Shown here: positions 1-6,025 of the stretch, in pieces
Position numbering within the stretch: the first letter of the stretch is position 1
Layout of the letters: each line of letters opens with the position of its first letter
NCBI GenBank assembly: GCA_937906765.1
Contig: CALCUV010000171.1
Location: forward strand, 1 to 6,302
DNA from: an uncultured Prevotella sp.
Lineage (GTDB): Bacteria; Bacteroidota; Bacteroidia; Bacteroidales; Bacteroidaceae
Direction of reading: 5' to 3'
Length of the DNA: 6,302 nucleotides
Notes under the pieces: model-generated
What the model was told of the DNA's origin: nothing
Databases searched by the model: none
The model's input: the letters and a program-made list of their open reading frames with translations, nothing else
Made by a program: the position numbers and the translations under genes

Positions 1-9
1 GGGGATACG

Positions 10-104
10 AGTTAGTAGTGAGTGTGAGTAATAACCTTGCGGGACGTTAACAAGTTAGTAGTGAGGAGCATTCTTTGGTGAGGAGTGAGTAATGCCTTGC
101 GGGA
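10..104. repeat. Imperfect direct repeats, GTGAG-rich, in intergenic DNA
   Basis: Two short words occur twice in the same order. Word A, agttagtagtgag, is exact at 10-22 and 53-65. Word B, of the form gtgagtaat-(aa or g)-ccttgcggga, occurs at 24-44 and 85-104. A and B are 1 base apart in the first copy and 19 bases apart in the second. The extra bases in the second copy carry gtgaggag, seen at 61-68 and again at 78-85. No open frame is supported here. The pattern looks like a small intergenic repeat family or a slippage-prone tract; its function is unknown. Confidence 0.6.
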
Positions 105-158
105 GAAAACCTTTGATAGCGGAAAAAGTCCGGACTCTCACCCCGCAGGGCATTTCTC
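87..158. repeat. Long imperfect inverted repeat (possible RNA hairpin)
   Basis: Positions 87-103 (gagtaatgccttgcggg) pair with 142-158 (cccgcagggcatttctc) at 16 of 17 positions, counting one G-U pair. The 38-base loop itself contains the perfect palindrome agtccggact at 127-136. The left arm overlaps the second copy of the direct repeat. A pyrimidine-rich stretch follows at about 156-185, but it has no clean run of T. The structure could be the end of an upstream transcript, a repeat-family hairpin, or chance. It lies upstream of the proposed promoter, so it should not be in the mRNA of the large gene. Confidence 0.45.
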
Positions 159-191
159 CTTTATCCGTTCCCCTTTTTCCTTTTCCAATGT

Positions 192-223
192 CTTGCCCAT
201 ATCCAAATATATTCCTACCTTTG
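192..223 (+). promoter_or_regulatory. Bacteroidetes-type promoter for the GH20-GH33 gene
   Basis: The -7 box TACCTTTG at 216-223 matches the Bacteroidetes consensus TAnnTTTG exactly. CTTG at 192-195 lies 20 bases upstream and matches three of four bases of the -33 TTTG box, at the usual spacing. Transcription would begin near 228-231, giving a leader of about 60 bases before the ATG at 292. This promoter lies inside the longest possible reading frame (from GTG 85), which argues against the longer protein start. Confidence 0.6.
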
Positions 224-231
224 TGCATCAT

Positions 232-245
232 GGGGTAGTGTCCCC
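232..245 (+). other. Small hairpin at predicted 5' end of the mRNA
   Basis: GGGG at 232-235 can pair with CCCC at 242-245 around the six-base loop tagtgt. It would sit within a few bases of the predicted transcript start. A competing 5-bp pairing, gtagt 235-239 with actac 253-257, would exclude it. It could simply stabilise the 5' end. I do not recognise a riboswitch, and the leader is too short for most known ones. Confidence 0.3.
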
Positions 246-291
246 TAAAGTGACTACGCAAATTTATATTCACTATTTAATATTCAACCAC

Positions 292-357
292 ATGACAAAG
301 AAATTTATTTTGGCACTCGTTGCCCTGGTGATGTGCCTGCCCACGGCCCTACAGGCA
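292..357 (+). other. Signal peptide (Sec, signal peptidase I)
   Basis: Residues 1-22 begin MTKKF, continue with a hydrophobic core (ILALVALVMCLPTAL) and end in A-L-Q-A before K23, a standard signal peptidase I site. C15 is preceded by L-V-M, and Met at -1 does not fit a lipobox, so a lipoprotein is unlikely. The protein is therefore exported across the inner membrane. Confidence 0.88.
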
Positions 358-3300
358 AAGGTGGAGCATTTGTTGCCCAAACCACAGGAGGTGACTGTAA
401 CAACAGGAACAACGTTCGCCTTGAGCGGAGCCGTCAGCATTAATTATGCCGACGGTGCAGGGACATGTGCCTTGCTTGAAGAGTTTTTCACCACAAATGG
501 TTGCACTCTTGCCGAAGGCGGAAAGGCAGTCAACGTAAAACTCGTTGAAAGCATTGAGGGCGCTTACGATTACCCACTCTATGGTTACGAAAACGAAGCC
601 TACACCCTTGAAATTACTGCCAACGAAATCAATATCACGGCGGTAACCAACACAGGGGTGATTCGTGCTGCCCAAACCCTCACACAATTAGCAGAAGGTT
701 GGGACGGCACTAAGGCGCTCGAATGTCTCACAATGAAAGACTGGCCCGCATTCAAGTTGCGCGGTTACATGCATGACGTGGGTCGTTCATTCATTTCGAC
801 AGATGAACTCGTGAAACAGATTGAACTCTTCTCACGTTTCAAAGTGAACACTTTCCATTGGCACTTGACAGAAAACCAAGCTTGGCGTTTTGAGGTGAAG
901 GCTTATCCCAAGCTCACCTCTTCGGCAAGCATGACACGCTTTCCCGGACAATATTACACGCAAGAGGATTGCAAGCGCGTGATGGAGGCTGCGAAAAAGC
1001 ACGGGGTGATTGTCATTCCCGAAATTGATATGCCCGGTCACAGCGAAGCCTTTGAGCGTGCTATGGGTTTCAACATGCAGAGCGCGGAAGGTAAAGTTGT
1101 TCTCAAAAAGGTGATTGATGAAGCCGTTGAAGTCTTTGCTGATGCGCCCTACATCCACATTGGTGGTGATGAAGTCTCAACCAATGCGGCTTACCTCAAT
1201 GAAATGCTCGATTACGTGAAAAGTAAGGGTAAGAACGGCGGACTTTGGAACCCCATTAACGGCATTGGTCAAGACGCTTTAAACAACACGTTGGCACAAA
1301 TGTGGGGTACGCGCGGCTATTTGGCACCAGGCAAGGGAAACATTGACTGTCGCTATAACTACACTAACCACTTCGACGTCTTCGCTGACCTTGTAGGTAT
1401 TTACAAGAGCACAATCTATTATTCTCAAAAGGGCAGTGCCGACGTAGCAGGGGCGATTTCCGGTTGTTGGAATGACCGCAAGGTGGCTACTGAGAAAGAC
1501 ATCATGGCGCAAAATAACGTTTGGGCGAATGTTATTGCTACAGCCGAGCGCGCTTGGATGGGAGGTGGTAAGCAGTATATTGATAACGCGACCAACACTC
1601 CCGCTGACTATAAGAAAAATCCGTATGGTGGCGGCGTGATGCTCCCTAATGCGGGCGACGAATACGAAGAATTTAAGAGCTGGGAAACACGTTTCCTTTT
1701 CCATAAGGCAAACTCCTTGAAGGGTGAACCTATCCCCTACGTAAAGCAGACAAATGTGCGCTGGCGCATTACGGACGCCTTCCCCAATGGTGGTTCTGAA
1801 ACTGCGGCTTTTGGTCCTGAAACTGCGGGAACCACTGCTTCAACTGACCTTCTCCCTGAGGTTTACACCCATGACGGAAAAACTTACTACACAGGTATGG
1901 CTACGGGCGCGGGTATCTATCTTGCGCACACTTGGGGCACTTCCATTATCAATGCTTATTATAGCAATCCTCAGTATGACCACACGGCGTATGCCTGGAC
2001 TTACGTTTATTCTCCCGTAGAACAGACCGTTGGTGCACAGATTGAGTTCCAAAACTACAGCCGTTCGGAACAAGACGGCGCAGCTCCCACAGGAAAGTGG
2101 GACCATTTTGGTTCGAAGATTTGGATTAACGGTGAAGAAATTGCGGCTCCCAAATGGGACAACACGGGCGTAAGTGTCAACAACAAGGAAGTGATGTTGA
2201 AAAACGAAAACTTCCCCGGCCGCGCACCCATTCAGGTGACGTTGAAACAAGGTTGGAACAAGGTGTTCCTCAAACTCCCCTACTTCAACAAGGGTTACCG
2301 TTTGAAGAAATGGATGTTCACTTGTGTCTTCACAGATAAGGAGGGTGTCAATGCCGTAGAAGGATTGATTTACTCACCTAACCAATGCTTGGATGAAACT
2401 ACGGAAAGCATTGCGGCGGAAATTAGCAACATCAAGCGCGAGAGAGGTGCGTATATTGGCACAACTATCGGGCTTTGGAATGAAAGTGCAGCAGAAGCCC
2501 TTGATGCAAAGGTAGCAGAAATTGAATCTACCTATAATGCAGACATGACTGCTGAAGAGCGCGCGGCACAACTTGCAGCACTCAAAGAAGTTTGGACAAC
2601 CTTCAAGGCTAACCTTACTGCGAGCAACATGAATAAGCCTGTGAGCGGTAGTTATTACAGAATGTACACTCCTGGGCGCGACAATCGCTATCCTACTGGG
2701 AAAGGTGCGAATCAAGCAATTATTGGTGAACAAAACCCTACAACAAAGGCATCTATTTGGCAATTCGTGAGTCGCGCAGACGGTTCTTACGACATCGTTA
2801 ACCTTGCAGATGGCACGTATATCTCACCCGCAAGCAACAATAACACTGCGTTGAAATGTTCGAAGAATGTACCTACCAAGGGTTGGACACTCAAGCCTGC
2901 TTCTACTATCGGACAGGTCATCGTAACTTGCGGTAACGTGCAATTCAATCAGACTAACAGCGGACAAAGTTTCCAACTCTACAATTGGGGTGACGGAACG
3001 AACACGACAGACGGCGGTTGCCAATACGCATTTATCGAAGTGGTGCCCGACCTTGCACCATCAGCGTTTGCCTTTCTCGGTGGCACAGAATTTCAAGGTT
3101 ATCCCTATGCCGCAAGTGCGTCAGTAGCATCACAAGTATTTGCAAAGGAAAACATTACCATTGCTATTGACGTCACCATGCCCCAAACGATGAGCGCTAA
3201 TACGCGTTACGCTTTGGTTTGTGCGGCAGACCCTACAAAGGGGGTTACTGGAGCAACTAAAAATAATTCTCCCTACGTCGCCTTTGGCCTTAACGGTAGT

Positions 3301-5787
3301 AACCCCGCATACATTCCCTCATCGGCAAGTGGAGATAAGTTCACTTACAGAGACTTCACCTTTTCAGGAAATACCAATTACAAGGTGGTCTATGTGATTG
3401 ACAAGACCAACAAGCAGTTTTCTATTTACGTAGATGGCGCTTTGAAGAGCACTGCTACTTACCCCGTTGTGGAATATGAATTACAATCGTTCAGCAATTT
3501 CGCAACAAATGAAAATGCAAAACTTTATGTGGGTGGCGGTATAGTCAACAACACCACTGCACACGACAAATTTGGCGGTAAGATTCACTCCGTACATTTC
3601 TTCAATGGAGCGCTCAGCGCTGAAGAAATCTCCATGATTGATTACACTAAGGTGCCCGAAAATTGTGTAGTTAGCAGTCCCGAAGAGTTTATCAAAGGCG
3701 GACTTTACACTTTCGTAAGTTCTCGCGGATGGATGGGTGCAACGGCGGATAATAGTAATGTGATTTCTACAGCAAGAACAAGCGTCACCCCTTCGGCAGA
3801 TAATGCGAATTTCCAATGGACAGTTTACAAATCGTTTAACGGAAATTACTACCTCTACAACATCGGCAAGCAACAGTTTATGGGTGTGCAGAGTGCGAAT
3901 AACGCAAACATTCCCTTCGTTACCACTCCCGCCGGAAAGACCTTGACTTTCAAGCAAAGCAATTCCGAAGAATACCCCATCATGTTCTCTACGGACAACG
4001 CGGGTGTCGTAAACCACAGCACTAACCATGGCACAGGTCTCATTACTTGGACAGGCGGTTGGAACAATCTTGACGATGCGGGTAGCAATCATAAAGTAAC
4101 GCTTGTGGGAGTCCTTCCTGCTGAAGAACTTCAGAAGATTGCCGACATCGTTGAGGCGTATGACAAAGGATTGCCTGTAACAACAGTTATTGAAGGGTTA
4201 CAGGAAAACAATCCGAACACGTATCTCGGTAGCGTCAGAGCAACGAATGCCAATGGCGCTATCACCACTAAGTTGCAGAAGGGTGAGGGTCTTACGTTCT
4301 TTAGTTTCGACGGCACACAAACAACTACCATCGACTTCACACGCGCTTACCGCGGATTTGAATTCCAAGGGTATTTCGTGGGCGAAGAAAACTTGGGCAC
4401 AAGTTTTGAACTGACACAAGCGCTCCAGGAACGCATCACAGAGGAAAATCCCCTTGTTGCGAAGTTCACGACAACAGAAGACGTGATGATCTTCTCGGAT
4501 AACGATCCTTTCTCTTACCGTATTCCCGCTATTGGAAAAACTTCTACGGGTCGCCTTATCGCAGTGAGTGACTACCGTTATAGCTTAGACGACATCGGTC
4601 GTTACAATTACGGCACAGCCAATCCCGGTATCGACCTCGTGATTCGCACAAGCGATGATAACGGTAAGACATGGAGCGAAAAGCAAACGATTGCAGCGGG
4701 TTCACGAGTGCGTGGCACAGACGACTGTGCTTATGGCGACGCTGCAATTGCCGTTGTGGGCGAAAAGGTGCTCGTTATGGCTGCAGCGGGTGACGTTATG
4801 TTCGGAAATGGTAGTGCAACGGCACACAACAGAGCCGTACGCATTTTCAGTGAAGACAATGGTGTGACCTGGACAAAGCAAGACATTTCTGAAACTTTGT
4901 TCCTCGGTGATGATGCTACGATACAGAATGGTTACACTGCCTTCTTCGGTAGCGGACGTTTGGCAGTTGACGAAAACTATAACGGAACGGGCAAACCACG
5001 TATCTATGGTGCCTTGTTATTAAAGAAAGCGTCGGGCACAGGAAACTATGTTATCTACACCGATGACTTTGGACTTACGTGGCATATCCTTGGTGGCAGT
5101 CAAGATCCTATTGCAAATCAAGACGAACCCAAGGTTGAAATTCTTCCCAGAGGACAGATTCTCTTGAGTATCCGTCGTGGCGGTGGTCGTCAGTTTAATG
5201 TGTTCACGTATTCCAATAAGAGCACCAACAAGGGCACTTGGGACAGCAATGTTAACGGTTGCGGAAACGGCGGAAGCAACACTTGTAACGGCGAACCTTA
5301 CCTTATCGACGCTGTAAATGAGAATGGCAAGGCCGTGAAACTCTTGTTGCAATCACAACCTAAGGGCGGTAGCGGACCTTATGCCCGCCGAGACGTTACG
5401 ATTTGGTATAAAGAAGTGAAGGTTGCTACAAATTACACTTCTGCTTCTATTGCTGAGAATTGGACAGAGGGTTTGCAGGTGAGCACACAGCAAAGTGCTT
5501 ACAGCTCAATGACTTTGCAGGACGACGGTAAGATTGCTTTCTTCTTTGAAGAAGCTCCCTGCTTCGGCGATGACCAAGCTAAGGGTTACTGCATGGTTTA
5601 CACACCGCTGACAATCGAAGCGATTACCAAGGGTAAATATTCTACTCCCCAGAATGATGACCCTACGGGCATCACGGAAGCACCCACTCTTGACCAAAAT
5701 GCTAAGATTTACGACCTCTCGGGTCGTCAGGTCGAAAAGGGTACGAAAGGCGTGTATATTGTGAATGGTAAGAAGGTGGTGTTCTAA
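292..5787 (+). CDS. Secreted bifunctional GH20 beta-N-acetylhexosaminidase / GH33 exo-alpha-sialidase
   Basis: This gene encodes an exported two-enzyme protein of 1831 residues. The GH20 half should release terminal N-acetylhexosamines and the GH33 half terminal sialic acids, most likely from host mucin or N-glycans outside the cytoplasm. Module order is: signal peptide 1-22; GH20 N-terminal domain 25-150; GH20 barrel 155-425; beta-sandwich 488-697; helical spacer 700-783; trefoil-like 784-918; LamG-like 924-1118; trefoil-like 1131-1275; uncharacterised spacer 1276-1396; GH33 propeller 1397-1783; C-terminal tail 1794-1831. Single-domain members of either family are usually 500-850 residues, so the length fits a fusion. 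ATG 292 is preferred over GTG 85 because it begins a clean signal peptide and lies downstream of the promoter; the 69 extra residues resemble no leader. The upstream bases are AT-rich without Shine-Dalgarno, normal for this phylum. The gene appears to be transcribed alone, with its own promoter and terminator. The enzyme families are secure; linkage preference and exact location are inferred. Confidence 0.95.
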   Translation: MTKKFILALVALVMCLPTALQAKVEHLLPKPQEVTVTTGTTFALSGAVSINYADGAGTCALLEEFFTTNGCTLAEGGKAVNVKLVESIEGAYDYPLYGYENEAYTLEITANEINITAVTNTGVIRAAQTLTQLAEGWDGTKALECLTMKDWPAFKLRGYMHDVGRSFISTDELVKQIELFSRFKVNTFHWHLTENQAWRFEVKAYPKLTSSASMTRFPGQYYTQEDCKRVMEAAKKHGVIVIPEIDMPGHSEAFERAMGFNMQSAEGKVVLKKVIDEAVEVFADAPYIHIGGDEVSTNAAYLNEMLDYVKSKGKNGGLWNPINGIGQDALNNTLAQMWGTRGYLAPGKGNIDCRYNYTNHFDVFADLVGIYKSTIYYSQKGSADVAGAISGCWNDRKVATEKDIMAQNNVWANVIATAERAWMGGGKQYIDNATNTPADYKKNPYGGGVMLPNAGDEYEEFKSWETRFLFHKANSLKGEPIPYVKQTNVRWRITDAFPNGGSETAAFGPETAGTTASTDLLPEVYTHDGKTYYTGMATGAGIYLAHTWGTSIINAYYSNPQYDHTAYAWTYVYSPVEQTVGAQIEFQNYSRSEQDGAAPTGKWDHFGSKIWINGEEIAAPKWDNTGVSVNNKEVMLKNENFPGRAPIQVTLKQGWNKVFLKLPYFNKGYRLKKWMFTCVFTDKEGVNAVEGLIYSPNQCLDETTESIAAEISNIKRERGAYIGTTIGLWNESAAEALDAKVAEIESTYNADMTAEERAAQLAALKEVWTTFKANLTASNMNKPVSGSYYRMYTPGRDNRYPTGKGANQAIIGEQNPTTKASIWQFVSRADGSYDIVNLADGTYISPASNNNTALKCSKNVPTKGWTLKPASTIGQVIVTCGNVQFNQTNSGQSFQLYNWGDGTNTTDGGCQYAFIEVVPDLAPSAFAFLGGTEFQGYPYAASASVASQVFAKENITIAIDVTMPQTMSANTRYALVCAADPTKGVTGATKNNSPYVAFGLNGSNPAYIPSSASGDKFTYRDFTFSGNTNYKVVYVIDKTNKQFSIYVDGALKSTATYPVVEYELQSFSNFATNENAKLYVGGGIVNNTTAHDKFGGKIHSVHFFNGALSAEEISMIDYTKVPENCVVSSPEEFIKGGLYTFVSSRGWMGATADNSNVISTARTSVTPSADNANFQWTVYKSFNGNYYLYNIGKQQFMGVQSANNANIPFVTTPAGKTLTFKQSNSEEYPIMFSTDNAGVVNHSTNHGTGLITWTGGWNNLDDAGSNHKVTLVGVLPAEELQKIADIVEAYDKGLPVTTVIEGLQENNPNTYLGSVRATNANGAITTKLQKGEGLTFFSFDGTQTTTIDFTRAYRGFEFQGYFVGEENLGTSFELTQALQERITEENPLVAKFTTTEDVMIFSDNDPFSYRIPAIGKTSTGRLIAVSDYRYSLDDIGRYNYGTANPGIDLVIRTSDDNGKTWSEKQTIAAGSRVRGTDDCAYGDAAIAVVGEKVLVMAAAGDVMFGNGSATAHNRAVRIFSEDNGVTWTKQDISETLFLGDDATIQNGYTAFFGSGRLAVDENYNGTGKPRIYGALLLKKASGTGNYVIYTDDFGLTWHILGGSQDPIANQDEPKVEILPRGQILLSIRRGGGRQFNVFTYSNKSTNKGTWDSNVNGCGNGGSNTCNGEPYLIDAVNENGKAVKLLLQSQPKGGSGPYARRDVTIWYKEVKVATNYTSASIAENWTEGLQVSTQQSAYSSMTLQDDGKIAFFFEEAPCFGDDQAKGYCMVYTPLTIEAITKGKYSTPQNDDPTGITEAPTLDQNAKIYDLSGRQVEKGTKGVYIVNGKKVVF
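364..741 (+). other. GH20 N-terminal (GH20b-like) domain
   Basis: Residues 25-150 open with LLPKPQEV and contain NEAYTLEI (about residues 100-107) and GVIRAAQTLTQL (about 122-133). This matches the alpha/beta domain that precedes the catalytic barrel in bacterial GH20 enzymes. The family domain is not catalytic and packs against the barrel. Confidence 0.85.
754..1566 (+). other. GH20 catalytic barrel, beta-N-acetylhexosaminidase
   Basis: Residues 155-425 carry the GH20 signatures in order: LRGYMHDVGR 156-165, with R157 in the place of the family's substrate-binding arginine; HWHLTENQAWR 189-199; IPEIDMPGHSEA 242-253; HIGGDEV 289-295, with D293 and E294 as the catalytic pair; YTNHFD 357-362; SGCWND 390-395; and AERAW 418-422. 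In this family the Asp orients the substrate N-acetyl group as nucleophile and the Glu is the general acid/base, giving a retaining reaction on terminal GlcNAc or GalNAc. All key positions are present, so activity is expected. TENQ replaces the more common TDDQ, a conservative change. Confidence 0.95.
1753..2382 (+). other. Beta-sandwich module following GH20 (function uncertain)
   Basis: Residues 488-697 form a beta-rich region with aromatic-rich strands, a KIWINGEEI segment and the stretch QGWNKVFLKLPY just before the end. This resembles the jelly-roll module seen after the barrel in many Bacteroidetes GH20 proteins, related in look to PA14 or carbohydrate-binding folds. No catalytic motif is visible. 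A role in substrate binding or barrel support is inferred. Confidence 0.55.
2389..2640 (+). other. Charged helical spacer
   Basis: Residues 700-783 are rich in Ala, Glu and Lys, as in AAEALDAKVAEIESTYNADM and AEERAAQLAALKEVW, and should form two or more helices. This is the kind of helical linker found between modules of cell-surface glycosidases. It separates the GH20 half from the binding modules. Confidence 0.6.
2641..3045 (+). other. First beta-trefoil-like (ricin-type) module
   Basis: Residues 784-918 start SGSYYRMYTPGRDN and contain WQFVSRADGSYDIVNLADGTY, the W-x-F ... Y-x-I-x-N pattern of ricin-type lectin repeats, then FQLYNWGDG. Domains of this look are common in Bacteroidales glycosidases. 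Glycan binding is inferred; the sugar cannot be read from sequence. Confidence 0.5.
3061..3645 (+). other. LamG / concanavalin A-like module
   Basis: Residues 924-1118 show the hallmarks of a LamG-type jelly roll: TIAIDVTMPQTM early, YKVVYVIDKTNKQFSIYVDG in the middle, LYVGGG, then KIHSVHFFNGALSAEEI at the end. Such modules often accompany bacterial sialidases, sometimes described as the sialidase N-terminal lectin domain. Binding of sialylated glycan is plausible but not shown. Confidence 0.75.
3682..4116 (+). other. Second beta-trefoil-like module
   Basis: Residues 1131-1275 follow the same plan as the module at 784-918: KGGLYTFVSSRGWMGA, then FQWTVYKSFNGNYYLYNIGK and QFMGVQ, ending at VTLVGVL. 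The two copies bracket the LamG-like module. They are too diverged to be a recent duplication. About 120 further residues (1276-1396), including RGFEFQGYFVGEENLG, link it to the sialidase and match no domain I know. Confidence 0.5.
4480..5640 (+). other. GH33 sialidase beta-propeller
   Basis: Residues 1397-1783 hold a full GH33 active site. YRIP at 1409-1412 gives R1410, the first arginine of the triad; R1429 (DYRY) is an accessory arginine; D1433 or D1434 is the acid/base. E1612 (QDEPKVE) should partner the nucleophile; R1628 and R1699 or R1700 (YARRDVT) complete the triad; Y1737 (SAYSSMT) is the nucleophile, followed by DDGKIAFFFEE. Asp boxes occur at 1454-1461 (SDDNGKTW), 1520-1527 (SEDNGVTW) and 1590-1597 (TDDFGLTW), with a degenerate one ending GTW at 1648-1650. 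The reaction is retaining hydrolysis of terminal sialic acid. Residue roles are assigned by motif, not structure. Confidence 0.95.
5671..5784 (+). other. C-terminal sorting-like tail
   Basis: Residues 1794-1831 begin GITEAP, then IYDLSGRQVEKG and GVYIVNGKKVVF. The Y-D-L-x-G-R ... G-x-Y-I-V-N-G-K-K pattern resembles the C-terminal sorting domain of the type IX secretion system but is short, about 38 residues. It is widespread on exported proteins of Prevotella and Bacteroides, including strains not known to use type IX secretion. It may direct surface attachment or be a remnant. Confidence 0.5.
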
Positions 5788-5821
5788 TCATTTGGACGGA
5801 AATTCAGGAAATAGCTAACAG

Positions 5822-5859
5822 GAAGGGAGTACTTCACAAGAGTACTCCCTTCTTATTTT
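5822..5859 (+). terminator. Intrinsic terminator after the GH20-GH33 gene
   Basis: A perfect 12-bp stem pairs gaagggagtact (5822-5833) with agtactcccttc (5841-5852) around the loop tcacaag, followed by ttatttt. It starts 34 bases after the stop codon. This separates the big gene from the permease. The stem is symmetric, but the opposite side has no comparable T run, so it most likely works for the + strand only. Confidence 0.88.
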
Positions 5860-5948
5860 AAAAGCCTTCCGACTTCTGCTCCACCCCCTGTTTACAGATT
5901 TCAACCCTCAACGACAGTCTATTCACAGGAAAATTGCGAACTTTGCAG

Positions 5949-5959
5949 ATGATTATCAT
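5949..5959. promoter_or_regulatory. Fur-superfamily-like operator (candidate)
   Basis: ATGATTATCAT is a perfect 5-1-5 palindrome. Aligned to the classical 19-bp Fur box, the surrounding 5945-5963 matches at 14 of 19 positions by hand count. It lies 67 bases upstream of the metal-permease start, near where a -33 box would be. A Fur, Zur or related metal regulator could bind here. Classical Fur sites are defined mostly in proteobacteria, so this is only a candidate. Confidence 0.3.
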
Positions 5960-5965
5960 TAATAG

Positions 5966-5997
5966 TTTTTATCAAGGAAGTTGGCGATATAAGTTGC
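5966..5997 (+). promoter_or_regulatory. Weak candidate promoter for the permease gene
   Basis: TAAGTTGC at 5990-5997 loosely fits the TAnnTTTG box, and TTTT at 5966-5969 sits 20 bases upstream where TTTG is expected. Transcription would start near 6003, about 23 bases before ATG 6026. Neither box is a good match, but no better pair is present between the terminator and the gene. Confidence 0.25.
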
Positions 5998-6025
5998 TTC
6001 CCGAAACCTTTAAACCTCTTTATAA

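Noticed and set aside
87..185. Intrinsic terminator of an upstream gene formed by the 87-158 inverted repeat
   Set aside because: The loop is 38 bases and the following stretch is mixed C/T without a continuous T run, unlike the clear terminator at 5822-5859. No upstream gene is visible.
232..257. Possible insertion-sequence end (ggggtagtgtcccctaaagt)
   Set aside because: No matching inverted copy, target duplication or transposase is present in the window. A transcript hairpin explains it as well.
55..273. 72-residue open frame on the - strand upstream of the large gene
   Set aside because: It spans the inverted repeat and the promoter, with no recognisable domain.
85..291. Upstream extension of the large gene from GTG 85 (69 extra residues)
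   Set aside because: The extension covers the promoter and repeat region, would bury the signal peptide at residue 70 and shows no protein-like character. ATG 292 gives a normal signal peptide.
334..336. Cysteine at residue 15 as a lipoprotein attachment site
   Set aside because: The preceding residues are L-V-M; Met at -1 is not accepted in a lipobox, and a good signal peptidase I site follows at residue 22.
3481..4092. 203-residue open frame on the - strand
   Set aside because: It is antisense to the LamG and trefoil region, where the + strand protein is clearly real. Its translation matches no family I know and has an unnatural Cys/Ile/Val-rich make-up. The same applies to the other antisense frames, such as 1279-1704 and 1840-2250.
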